Shown one piece after another: positions 8,201 to 15,304 of a stretch of DNA of 64,000 bases. The stretch's first letter is position 1, and each line of letters starts with the position of its first letter. The DNA comes from CAYFZO01 sp965226235. Its GTDB lineage: Bacteria; Pseudomonadota; Gammaproteobacteria; Poriferisulfidales; Oxydemutatoraceae. Below the pieces are notes generated by a model. That model was not told the DNA's origin. It made no database searches and was given only the letters and a program-made list of their open reading frames with translations. Location: contig OZ245335.1 of the NCBI GenBank assembly GCA_965226235.1, positions 1,674,001 through 1,738,000 of the forward strand, read 5' to 3'. The translations under genes and the position numbers were made by a program.

Positions 8201-10013
8201 GATCGCGACGACTGTTACCGAGGCCGGGCGACCTTATATACTGGTTCCGGGCATTGGTGTCGAGACCATAATAAACGTCGCCGCATTGCTGGGGGATAAT
8301 TTCAGCCCTTCGCTGGGTGTCTGCGTGGCATCTGTCATGCGCGGGGGTTCGGCACCGACCGCACCGCCGTCGGCAGGATGCGACTTTCTGTCCGGATCGC
8401 TGGCGGAAGACCCCAACATACCGGTGAGTCCCTACAGAAACGTGTTGTTCTGGGTGGGCCTCAGCGCCGCTGGCACGGTGGCGACCGACGCCGGTGGTGC
8501 CCCAATCCAGGTGGGTGAGCCCCAGGTAGTCTATGTAGCGCCACCGGTCGGATTCAAGACCAGTTTCTGGGTATACGACAGCACCAATCCAGACGCGATT
8601 TTACCGCTTGGGATAGGCGTTGGATCTACAAACATCCCGGATTCTATAGCTCTGGCTCTGGACCTGCCTGTAGCCGATGATGAAGCTCCTCGGGTGGTAT
8701 CATTTTCCACCAATGAAAGTGAGTATGATGCTTCCGTCCTGGCCGGGACGCTTACTGAGAGTACCGAAATCCGTATCACCGAAGTGGAGGGTGTCGCGTT
8801 CATCGCGTTCCTTGATGGCACCGGTCGACCATCGGATGACGGGTTAGTCAGGCTGGTTGAAGATGAAAAACTGTTCTCCCTGGGCAACGACCGCGTTACC
8901 TTGGTGCCCCAGGCGTCGTTGCCCACGAGCGACATGGAAGGTCGCGACGACGGTCCGTTTTTGGCGAACACACCCAAGACCATTGTCTTCGAGGCTGGTT
9001 CCGATGTGACCATCTACCGCTACAGTAGCGAAACCCGCGCTTTTGAACCGCTTGGGCAAGCCAGTTCTGTGGCCAGCGTGACAATCGAGGCCAGCACAGG
9101 ACGCGTGGTAATCGAGACTCTTCCCAAGGGCGCGACTCTTACCGAGTTGACATATTTGACATATCCGTCGACGAGTTCGTCTATCTTTGAGATCGTGGTG
9201 TCTTTGGCCTCTACCGAGGTGGTGGTGGATCCGGCTGACGGGACCACTTCCATCGAGGTGGTTACACGGACGCGCAACATCAGGACATTCGCCGTTGACT
9301 CGTTTCCGCTGTCCAAGGGTGCCGGTGCCTTTACGGATGGTGCAAGAACTGTAACGCTGGTGAGAACGCTGGCGAGTAACGACGAAATTGAGGGTGGCCC
9401 GTATGCCACACACAGTGGCGGCGGTTCGTCCGTGTTTGCCGAGGCAGACCTGTTCCCTGCTTTGCCCGGTATGGTTGGCGAGGTGTTCGACTATGTGGTC
9501 AAAGGGGGTCCGCCGCTGGAAAGTGGCCGGACAGGTTCGCCGCTGGAAGGTGGCCGGGCAGCCGTGACGATCGAGTTTGCCGATGGCCAGGAAGTGGACG
9601 GCTTGGCCTATCACGTGTACCAGCGACAGTCGGATGAGGGATGGGGCTGGGCTCCCTTCGTGGTAGATGATGCCAACAGGATCTACAGTGCGCCGAAGCC
9701 GTGTCCTGCCCTGTCAGCCTCGCGCGAGGCGGTCGTGCCGGAGCCCGGCAGGGTGTACGCCTGGGAGTTGGCGCACGAGGGTCTGGGGACGGATCACCGT
9801 TGCGTGCTGGTGGAGTTCAGCGATGGCGGCATGAATGATGCGGATCAGACGGCAAACGCTTTTGCCTACAGCACTGGTGCGTTCGCTTCCAGCGGCTCGC
9901 TTCGTGGCCGTGGCGGCGGTGCCGTGGCTCTGGTCTGGCTGCTGGCCTTGACGCTCATCGTGCTACTCGCCGGAGCAGGCAACCGGCGTCGCAGAGCGAC
10001 CCGGGCCGACTGA
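5238..10013 (+). CDS. Large surface protein with GlyGly-CTERM-like tail
   Basis: Exported protein of 1591 residues. A signal peptide of about 29 residues ends in AQA. The body is a chain of beta-rich, Ig-like segments full of Thr, Val and Asp. One acidic stretch (PDLDDDSNIADG) looks calcium-binding. The end is RGRGGG, a hydrophobic helix of about 18 residues, then NRRRR, the layout of a GlyGly-CTERM sorting signal that a rhombosortase would process. The N-terminal 500 residues are clearly related to those of the giant protein at 38475: QVYLP after the signal peptide, then LWYYPLDGAPAI, IAERxKDxxHPSLASVF and NFPRTAA. Two in-frame tandem duplications are visible, 21 bp at 6306-6347 and 27 bp at 9511-9564. 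AAGGA precedes the ATG. Probably an outer-surface adhesin or scaffold. Confidence 0.8.
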   Translation: MKITKLQKGLASWVLLAGGILLLPVAQAQVYLPGIPGSLAPAADVDPDLYNTFTDSGSSRRAESQIGCGDCFGGFRHRFSSPSVETRGSSPWLVFDWQIKAALPKDLEDIEDFLTVQEEGTLANLLDQSRLNLYFNTEAFGPATGNAAADWGPGCIAETGPVLQAIAMLTPNGLAYSGQADNMQLLANNTVAITEIAFPGVRPFFGQLTIPHDSYALMLTISCPIRSADKPAQIAFQGTMMEETAQRLAANGSSGDLDIQRAASIPANNLWYYPLDGAPAIIDAELGAGGEQAYLDLTFSAPVAVSPPDGAGVFDGAIHLAGMSDPDTGAPTVTSATLTVSGVTYLSTTLLRLHLDADLREISADLQEISEDTTPNFIFIIPPEEGIQGLDGDRLHTGDDWRLAVFFDHEAPYITEAVVTEESRSIVITFSEPVQFGLEFDDSNASSTSSVFPAPSTADFVLVRRSSTGSFIDEFSPAGVMFAESPLLASSGITTLTLEMPTDRKYLPSETVDVRIAERLKDPAHPSLASVFDFVDDDVNFKDSKFGAGPSNFPRTAAPAQVSGLQLRGREYTLVASVPEGPVATGDPSTLTFTLTGSKPLVPGDTVRVSFVTPTGFGEAPESITFDANSTETEVIWTPDRTALDASGQPSVFTVDVEPSIEATGPISVELNAESTARFVFERTFRVAVLLVEPEPDSHDIDIRGVGAKTITLGLTDTGAQLVPGDSTLSLVFELENTDGELLQSEIGISVSSEDTGSVTVYPSQSTLRVVLTPEKSTATFAIAVTDPALAATDLLLVAENIPSSVSFVYEGTDDVCGNRSDCVATVSAAGGRPFTLDFQSASGEFIDVLQLTSGQSTSVMLVFGMSPGDTLNEDESVEVELALADTTEPRVTVSMMLVTFDSNSTTSKVELGVSGDAPSGTFLLQIMRTTVTQGAENERMLIDLPTSEWPVLAAEVRPVVDFIPDLDDDSNIADGFVDAVDSLVPGAIATTVTEAGRPYILVPGIGVETIINVAALLGDNFSPSLGVCVASVMRGGSAPTAPPSAGCDFLSGSLAEDPNIPVSPYRNVLFWVGLSAAGTVATDAGGAPIQVGEPQVVYVAPPVGFKTSFWVYDSTNPDAILPLGIGVGSTNIPDSIALALDLPVADDEAPRVVSFSTNESEYDASVLAGTLTESTEIRITEVEGVAFIAFLDGTGRPSDDGLVRLVEDEKLFSLGNDRVTLVPQASLPTSDMEGRDDGPFLANTPKTIVFEAGSDVTIYRYSSETRAFEPLGQASSVASVTIEASTGRVVIETLPKGATLTELTYLTYPSTSSSIFEIVVSLASTEVVVDPADGTTSIEVVTRTRNIRTFAVDSFPLSKGAGAFTDGARTVTLVRTLASNDEIEGGPYATHSGGGSSVFAEADLFPALPGMVGEVFDYVVKGGPPLESGRTGSPLEGGRAAVTIEFADGQEVDGLAYHVYQRQSDEGWGWAPFVVDDANRIYSAPKPCPALSASREAVVPEPGRVYAWELAHEGLGTDHRCVLVEFSDGGMNDADQTANAFAYSTGAFASSGSLRGRGGGAVALVWLLALTLIVLLAGAGNRRRRATRAD

Positions 10014-10282
10014 TCGCAAGCCCGCGGGCGAGCCTTGGTCGTGCCATGACCGAGGCTCGCCTCTGGCGGCGCCCGCGCTATCAGGCCGCGCTGGCTTCTC
10101 CGCACAGACGACACAACCCGGTATACCACGGCCTGCCGGCCACCACCTGCGAGACAGACGAGACCCGTAACACATTCGCAGAGGCGCCACCTGCGCCACC
10201 CCTGCAACGTTTCGGTCTCACCTGGTTTCTTCGTCGATCTCTCTTTGCAGTTTTTCCAGCGCCTCGCGCCGTGCCTTGATTT
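9718..10282. repeat. 565-bp tandem duplication, copy 1
   Basis: Copy 1 carries the true 3' end of the surface-protein gene (about 98 codons), the intergenic hairpin, and the last 22 codons of bepA (10218-10282, minus strand) as an orphan fragment. The copies differ at roughly ten positions, including a 2-bp indel. The joint at about 10283 lies in CCTCGCGCG, also found at the outer edges (9718 and 10846), so the event could have used this 9-bp microhomology. Confidence 0.9.
10027..10061. terminator. Bidirectional terminator hairpin (copy 1)
   Basis: Inverted repeat with a 14-bp stem: GGCGAGCCTTGGTC pairs with GACCGAGGCTCGCC (one G-T wobble) around a 7-nt loop. It lies 14 bp after the surface-protein stop. 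It has no long U-tract on either strand, so termination strength is uncertain. Because of the 565-bp duplication there are two of these between the convergent genes. Confidence 0.6.
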
Positions 10283-10576
10283 CCTCGCGCGAGGCGGTCG
10301 TGCCGGAGCCCGGCAGGGTGTACGCCTGGGAGTTGGCGCACGAGGGTCTGGGGACGGATCACCGCTACGTGCTGGTGGAGTTCAGCGATGGCGGCATGAA
10401 TTGCGGACCAGACGGCAAACGCTTTCGCCTACAGCACTGGTGCGTTCGCTTCCAGCGGCTCGCGTCGTGGCCGTGGCGGCGGTGCCGTGGCTCTGGTCTG
10501 GCTGCTGGCCTTGACGCTCATCGTGCTACTCGCCGGAGCAGGCAACCGGCGTCGCAGAGCGGCCCGGGCCGACTGA
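10283..10576 (+). pseudogene. Duplicated 3' end of the surface-protein gene
   Basis: Second copy of the last 98 codons of the surface protein. A 2-bp loss near 10401 (AATTGCGG against AATGATGCGG in copy 1) shifts the frame before the GlyGly-CTERM-like tail, so the tail is coded but not in frame with the upstream part. It has no start of its own. It is a by-product of the tandem duplication. Confidence 0.8.
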
Positions 10577-10589
10577 TCGCAAGCCCGCG

Positions 10590-10624
10590 GGCGAGCCTTG
10601 GTCGTGCCATGACCGAGGCTCGCC
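10590..10624. terminator. Bidirectional terminator hairpin (copy 2)
   Basis: Exact counterpart of the hairpin at 10027-10061, now closer to the end of bepA (stop at 10781 on the minus strand). Confidence 0.5.
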
Positions 10625-10780
10625 TCTGGCGGTGCCCGCGCTATCAGGCCGCGCTGGCTTCTCCGCACAGGCGACACAACCCGGTATACCACGGCCTGCC
10701 GGCCACCACCTGCGAGACAGACGAGACCCGTAACACATTCGCAGGGGCGCCACCTGCGCCACCCCTGCAACGTTTCGGTC

Positions 10781-12229
10781 TCACCTGGTTTCTTCGTCGA
10801 TCTCTCTTTGCAGTTTTTCCAGCGCCTCGCGCCGTGCCTTGATTTCCTCGCGCGCGGGTTCATTGATCATCGGGTCTCTGGCAGCCAGGGCGAGTTGTTC
10901 GAGCGCTTCCCGCATGCGCCCGTTCGCTTGATAGTATTCGGCAAGGTGCTTGTGTCCGAGCCAGTCGACACCGCTTTCAATCGCCGCTTTTGCAATCGAC
11001 CTGTCGATGAGCGGCGCGTGCCGACGTTGCGCGAGCGAGCGCAACCGCGTCAGTGCCTGTTGGGCCCGGTTTGCCTGTAGCAGCGCCTCGCCCAGTTGAT
11101 TGATGATGCTTTCCCGTCCCGGGTAAATTTTGTCGAGGCGTTCAAGCAAGGCGATCGCTGCCCCGGGGTTGCCTTGCACACGGTACGCTTGCGCCAGCGC
11201 CAGACCGATCTGGATCGGTTGGTCTCCCTGCTGAATGGCTTCCAGCAAGCGAGCGGCCTCGTGCCCTTGACCCGCCTCCAGCAGTGCCACCGCGCGCTGG
11301 TATTGCTCGACGCGCGCGTTGGTTCCTGTCGGAGACTTCACCGGCACGGCTCGCTTGACGGTCAACGCATCGAGCCGCGCTTTCGCGAACAGGAATTCAT
11401 CGCTGTTCTCTCGGTATTCACCCTGGTACCGCGCGCTTCGGTTGAGCGCGTTGCTGATCCGGTCGATGGTCAGTGGATGCGTACGTAAAAACTCCGGCAC
11501 CCGCCCGCCGCTTTCCTGTGCCTGCAGTTTCCGGAAAAAGCGGATCATCGCCGCAGGATTGTATCCAGCGGCCGCCAGCAGCCGCATGCCAAGGTTGTCG
11601 GCTTCATTCTCGAACAGGCGCGAATAACTCAACGCACGCTCAATGGGCAGCGCGCTGCTCGCATAGGCGCCCAACCCTGCCAGCCGGGCATCGTAGATGG
11701 CTGCCAACGTTGTCAGAACAGCCGCCAGATAACTGCTCCAGGAGGTGTTTTGCGCATCCGCGAGCAACCGGGCAAGGTGGCGCTGCGTGACATGGGAGAT
11801 TTCATGCGCGAGCACACTGGCCAGTTCGCTTTCGGAATCGGCAGCGAGTATCAGGCCGCGGTTGATTACGATGATCCCGCCGGGGGTCGCGAACGCGTTG
11901 ATTTGCGGCCGGTCGATCAGCAGGAAATGAAACTCAAGCCGATTATTGACGTTCGCCGCCAGCAGCCGGTTACCGAGCGCGGAAATGTACTCTCCCAACT
12001 CCAGGTCTTCCATCACCGGCAATTGTGCGCGCAGTTGCCGCAGGATCATGGGAGCGAGACGCTTTTCCTGCGACAGCGACAACACCCCCGCGGCCGGGTC
12101 TCCGAGGTCCGGCAGGTTCAGCGGCGTTTGCGCGCCGGCGCCGGCAGCGGCCAGAAGCAGGGCGAACAGGCTCGATCGAGCCTGCCCCCATCGGGTTTGA
12201 TCGGCTGGCATGGGTCGTGGCGTCATCAC
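10781..12229 (-). CDS. bepA: Periplasmic M48 protease BepA-like, with TPR domain
   Basis: Protein of 482 residues with a signal peptide (hydrophobic ALLLAAAGAGA ending in GAQ). The M48 zinc-metalloprotease domain has HEISH as the zinc site and a downstream ENEADNLGMRLL helix giving the third ligand. The second half is a tetratricopeptide-like helical region. This matches BepA/YfgC, which promotes maturation of the LptD outer-membrane protein and degrades stalled assembly intermediates in the periplasm. It is divergent from tusA, with 89 bp between the start codons. Its 3' end lies within the second copy of a 565-bp duplication, which reproduces the last 22 codons upstream of the real gene end. 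Confidence 0.9.
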   Translation of the reverse strand: MMTPRPMPADQTRWGQARSSLFALLLAAAGAGAQTPLNLPDLGDPAAGVLSLSQEKRLAPMILRQLRAQLPVMEDLELGEYISALGNRLLAANVNNRLEFHFLLIDRPQINAFATPGGIIVINRGLILAADSESELASVLAHEISHVTQRHLARLLADAQNTSWSSYLAAVLTTLAAIYDARLAGLGAYASSALPIERALSYSRLFENEADNLGMRLLAAAGYNPAAMIRFFRKLQAQESGGRVPEFLRTHPLTIDRISNALNRSARYQGEYRENSDEFLFAKARLDALTVKRAVPVKSPTGTNARVEQYQRAVALLEAGQGHEAARLLEAIQQGDQPIQIGLALAQAYRVQGNPGAAIALLERLDKIYPGRESIINQLGEALLQANRAQQALTRLRSLAQRRHAPLIDRSIAKAAIESGVDWLGHKHLAEYYQANGRMREALEQLALAARDPMINEPAREEIKARREALEKLQREIDEETR

Positions 12230-12251
12230 TGGGTTCTGCCGCCGGTGTTTA

Positions 12252-12280
12252 TTGTGATTCCATGTCCCATGTCATACAAT
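12252..12280 (+). promoter_or_regulatory. Predicted sigma-70 promoter of tusA
   Basis: TTGTGA (12252-12257) and TACAAT (12275-12280) are separated by exactly 17 bp, close to the -35/-10 consensus. Transcription would start near 12287, giving a leader of about 32 nt with AGAGGT before the tusA ATG. Confidence 0.55.
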
Positions 12281-12318
12281 CATGCGGTTGCGATCCATGT
12301 AAAAGAGGTAAAGTCGAT

Positions 12319-12549
12319 ATGCCGGAATATGATCAGGAGCTTGATGTATGCGGGCTTAATTGCCCGTTACCCATTTTACGCGCAAAGAAGTCACTCATCG
12401 GTATGGACTCGGGGCAGGTGTTGCATATTATCGCCACCGACCCTGGGGCGGTGAAAGACTTCGAGGCTTTTTCCAGGCAAACCGGCAACGCACTGCTGGG
12501 TTCGCGCGAAGAAGACGGCAAATTTTATTTTCTTCTGCAAAAGAACTGA
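12319..12549 (+). CDS. tusA: Sulfurtransferase TusA
   Basis: A 76-residue TusA/SirA-family protein. The motif LDVCGLNCPLPIL contains the CPxP signature, whose cysteine carries persulfide sulfur. The second half (VLHIIATDPGAVKDFEAFSRQTGN) is the standard beta-alpha-beta continuation. TusA passes sulfur from cysteine desulfurase to the TusBCD/E relay for tRNA 2-thiouridine, and in sulfur-oxidising bacteria also takes part in cytoplasmic sulfur trafficking. The start at 12319 is chosen because AGAGGT lies 9 bp upstream and the length fits the family; longer upstream in-frame starts would overlap bepA. It stands alone ahead of the ilv genes. Confidence 0.93.
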   Translation: MPEYDQELDVCGLNCPLPILRAKKSLIGMDSGQVLHIIATDPGAVKDFEAFSRQTGNALLGSREEDGKFYFLLQKN

Positions 12550-12715
12550 CCCCCCGGGCAGGATACGGCAGCAAGCCCACGCGACGCGTGGGTCGCCCGC
12601 GCAGTGCAGTGTCACCGATCCCCGGTTCGCGCGAGCATCCAGGTCGCGCCGGGTGGGTTTCCGGACTGTTCCCGGCCTTGTCCGCTCTATGTCGCAACAC
12701 TTGAATGCCCCTTGA

Positions 12716-13228
12716 ATGGACGAGGCACCGAACAAACATATCCTCTCGATACTGCTTGACAACGAAGCAGGCGTGCTCACGCGCGTCGCTGGCCTGTTTT
12801 CCGCCCGCGGATACAACATCGAATCGCTGACCGTCGCCAAGACCGAGGATCCGGCGGTCTCGAGGATGACCGTCGTTACGTTTGGCGCAGACGAGCTCAT
12901 TATGCAGATAGAGAAGCAACTGAATAAGCTGGTCGATTTGCTCTGGATGGTGGATCTGAGCGAGCGGGAGTACGTAGAGCAGGAAATGTTGCTGGTCAAA
13001 ATCAGGTGCCCGATGGATCAGGCGGCCCATGAGCGCCTCGTACGATTTGCATCAAGCCATCGCGCCGGTGTGGTCGAGCACGTGGATGACATCTGCATCA
13101 TGGAACTGACGTCGACGCCGGTCGCCATCGACGCTTTCATCGAGGCGCTCGAAGAATGGTCGGTGCTGGAGGTCGTGCGCTCGGGGACGATCGGCCTCGA
13201 GCGTGGCGCGGTCACCCTGAAGGCGTAA
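12716..13228 (+). CDS. ilvN: Acetolactate synthase small (regulatory) subunit
   Basis: A 170-residue protein with an N-terminal ACT domain (residues 8-45, ILSILLDNEAGVLTRVAGLF then GYNIESLTV) and the ALS small-subunit C-terminal domain, slightly longer than E. coli IlvH. It binds the catalytic subunit and confers valine feedback inhibition in the first common step of valine, leucine and isoleucine synthesis. In related bacteria the catalytic subunit gene lies directly upstream. Here tusA is upstream and the 166 bp between them hold no sign of it. ilvC follows 153 bp downstream. The symbol ilvH would be equally acceptable. Confidence 0.93.
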   Translation: MDEAPNKHILSILLDNEAGVLTRVAGLFSARGYNIESLTVAKTEDPAVSRMTVVTFGADELIMQIEKQLNKLVDLLWMVDLSEREYVEQEMLLVKIRCPMDQAAHERLVRFASSHRAGVVEHVDDICIMELTSTPVAIDAFIEALEEWSVLEVVRSGTIGLERGAVTLKA

Positions 13229-13274
13229 TCGCAGGGTCGCGTGCAACAGTTTTCATTTGCCTCCCGCGCGACTG

Positions 13275-13280
13275 TATAAT
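13275..13280 (+). promoter_or_regulatory. Possible -10 element upstream of ilvC
   Basis: A perfect TATAAT in the ilvN-ilvC gap, 101 bp before the ilvC start. There is no convincing -35 at 16-18 bp (TTTTCA lies 19 bp upstream), so this is weak support for an internal promoter. I see no leader-peptide attenuator. Confidence 0.35.
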
Positions 13281-13381
13281 CTCATCTGCTAGAACCGTAC
13301 CAGGCGTCTCCCCGAACCCCGCCGAATCTTTCATCGAAGCGTGGTGTCGGGACGCGCCATGGGCTTCCGCAGGAAATTTGA

Positions 13382-14398
13382 ATGAACATCTACTATGACA
13401 AGCACGCCGACCTTTCCCTGATCAGGGGTAAAAAAGTCGCCATCCTCGGGTTCGGCTCACAAGGGCACGCGCACGCGGGCAATCTGAAAGATTCCGGTGT
13501 CGACGTGGTGGTTGGCTTGCGCGCCGGGTCGTCTTCCGCAGACAAGGTACGCGCCGGCGGCCTCGCCTGCCTCCCGGTCGCCGAGGCGGTCAAGGGAGCC
13601 GATGTGGTGATGCTACTGATACCCGACGAAAACCATCTTGAGGTCTATCGCAGCGAAATCGAGCCTAACCTCCGCCACAACGCGACGCTTGCGTTCGCGC
13701 ACGGGTTCAACATCCACTTCAAGCGGATCGAGCCCAGGGAAGACCTCGACGTCATCATGGTGGCACCCAAAGCTCCCGGCCATCTGGTGCGCTCCACCTA
13801 CCGCAAAGGCCAGGGGGTGCCTACCCTCATCGCGGTCGCGCAGGATGCCACGGGCGGCGCCCACGCGCTGGCTTTATCGTATGCCTGCGCCAACGGAGGC
13901 GGACGCGCGGCAGTCATCGAAACCACTTTCCGTGAGGAGACCGAGACCGATCTGTTCGGCGAGCAGGTGGTTCTCTGCGGAGGCACGACGGCGTTGATTC
14001 AGGCCAGCTTCGAGACCCTGGTAGAAGCCGGCTACGCCCCCGAGATGGCCTACTTCGAATGTTTGCACGAGTTGAAACTCATCGTCGACCTGCTGTATGA
14101 GGGCGGCATCGCGAATATGCGATATTCCATTTCCAACACCGCCGAATACGGCGACATTACCCGCGGCCCGCGCATCATCAACGACGAGACCCGTGCCGAG
14201 ATGAAGCGTATCCTTGATGAAATCCGCTCCGGACAGTTTGCCGATGAGTACATCGCCGAATACGAAGACGGCGCGTCCCGGCTGCAGGCGGCACGCACCG
14301 AATGCGCGGCGTCGCAGATCGAAAAAACCGGCGAGAAGCTGCGGTCGATGATGGCGTGGATCGCCAACGAACGCGTCGTTGACAGGGACAGGAACTGA
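13382..14398 (+). CDS. ilvC: Ketol-acid reductoisomerase, class I
   Basis: 338 residues, the size of short (class I) KARI. The NADPH-binding Rossmann loop GFGSQGHAHAGNLKDSG is at residues 24-40. The knotted helical C-terminal domain carries the metal-binding acidic residues (ETDLFGEQ near 190 and FECLHELKLIVDLLYEGG near 220). It converts acetolactate or acetohydroxybutyrate to the dihydroxy acid in valine, leucine and isoleucine synthesis. It lies between ilvN and pssA, with only 11 bp to the latter, an arrangement common in Gammaproteobacteria of the Chromatiales type. Intact. Confidence 0.96.
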   Translation: MNIYYDKHADLSLIRGKKVAILGFGSQGHAHAGNLKDSGVDVVVGLRAGSSSADKVRAGGLACLPVAEAVKGADVVMLLIPDENHLEVYRSEIEPNLRHNATLAFAHGFNIHFKRIEPREDLDVIMVAPKAPGHLVRSTYRKGQGVPTLIAVAQDATGGAHALALSYACANGGGRAAVIETTFREETETDLFGEQVVLCGGTTALIQASFETLVEAGYAPEMAYFECLHELKLIVDLLYEGGIANMRYSISNTAEYGDITRGPRIINDETRAEMKRILDEIRSGQFADEYIAEYEDGASRLQAARTECAASQIEKTGEKLRSMMAWIANERVVDRDRN

Positions 14399-14409
14399 GC
14401 AGGCAGGCC

Positions 14410-15189
14410 ATGCACAGGCAACCAGGCAGGAAGCGCGGCATATACCTGTTGCCGAGCCTGATTACGACGGTGTCGTTGTTTTGCGGCTTTCTGGCCATCA
14501 TGCAGATTCTCGAAGGCCGGTTTGAAACCGCCGCTTTGTTGCTGTTCGTCAGTGCAGCGCTCGATGTGCTCGATGGAGGCGTTGCTCGCGCCACGGGAAC
14601 ATCGACACGTTTTGGCGCCGAGTACGACAGCCTCAATGACGCGGTAGTATTCGGGGTTGCCCCCGCCCTGGCCATTTATCTCTGGGCGTTCGCGGATATC
14701 GGCGCAGGAGATATCTGGCACCGCGTCGGGATGCTCTCGGCTTTTTTCTATCTCGCCTCGACATTGTTACGTCTGGCACGGTTCAACTCGCAGCACGGCA
14801 ACGACCGGTATTTTTTCAGGGGCCTGCCAAGCACCGCCGCCGCGATGCTGATTATGTCGCTCATCTGGGCGTGGCAGGATCTGGGATACGAAGGCGAACG
14901 CTTCGTGTGGCTGGTGTCGGGCATCGTCGTCATCGTGTCGGCATTGATGGTCAGCAATTTCAGCTACTACAGTCTCAAGGGGATCGACCTGAAAGGCCGT
15001 GTGCCGTTTGTTGCGTTGTTTGCGATCGTCGCAGGTTTCGTCATCGTCTTGATTGATTTCCCGCGCTTCATCTTTTTCCTCTCCCTGATCTACATGGTTT
15101 CCGGCCCGTTCCTGTACCTGTTCAGGAAGTGGCACAAACCGGCACCGAAGACCAAAGACGACAAGCCCCGTTGGGAGCAAATCCGATGA
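14410..15189 (+). CDS. pssA: CDP-diacylglycerol-serine O-phosphatidyltransferase
   Basis: A 259-residue integral membrane protein of the CDP-alcohol phosphatidyltransferase family. The signature D-G-x2-A-R-x8-G-x3-D-x3-D is complete (DGGVAR..., G, D, D around residues 55-77), with several hydrophobic helices on both sides. It makes phosphatidylserine, the precursor of phosphatidylethanolamine. The C-terminus is a charged, Lys-rich cytoplasmic tail. It follows ilvC closely and precedes leuA, so it is probably cotranscribed with the ilv genes. Confidence 0.94.
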   Translation: MHRQPGRKRGIYLLPSLITTVSLFCGFLAIMQILEGRFETAALLLFVSAALDVLDGGVARATGTSTRFGAEYDSLNDAVVFGVAPALAIYLWAFADIGAGDIWHRVGMLSAFFYLASTLLRLARFNSQHGNDRYFFRGLPSTAAAMLIMSLIWAWQDLGYEGERFVWLVSGIVVIVSALMVSNFSYYSLKGIDLKGRVPFVALFAIVAGFVIVLIDFPRFIFFLSLIYMVSGPFLYLFRKWHKPAPKTKDDKPRWEQIR

Positions 15190-15304
15190 AACGGGTCGCG
15201 CCGGATTGGTTTGTGCCTGCACCCGCCTGATTCGCTTGCTCTGATTCCTCTGGCCTGATTCGGCAGGTCTCCCCGTTTGGTTTTCATGTAAAATCGAAGC
15301 TGCA

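Larger units (their letters stand above)
10283..10854. repeat. 565-bp tandem duplication, copy 2
   Basis: Copy 2 carries the dead surface-protein tail, a second hairpin at 10590-10624, and the true 3' end of bepA. The ancestral order was one surface-protein end, one hairpin and one bepA end. The duplication left both genes intact because each uses a different copy. Confidence 0.88.

Noticed and set aside
10046..10279. Plus-strand small genes in the duplicated intergenic region (also 10276-10842)
   Set aside because: They are antisense readings of the bepA end and the terminator, present twice only because of the duplication.
13229..13381. Attenuator or leader peptide for ilvC
   Set aside because: No short frame rich in branched-chain codons followed by a terminator hairpin could be seen.
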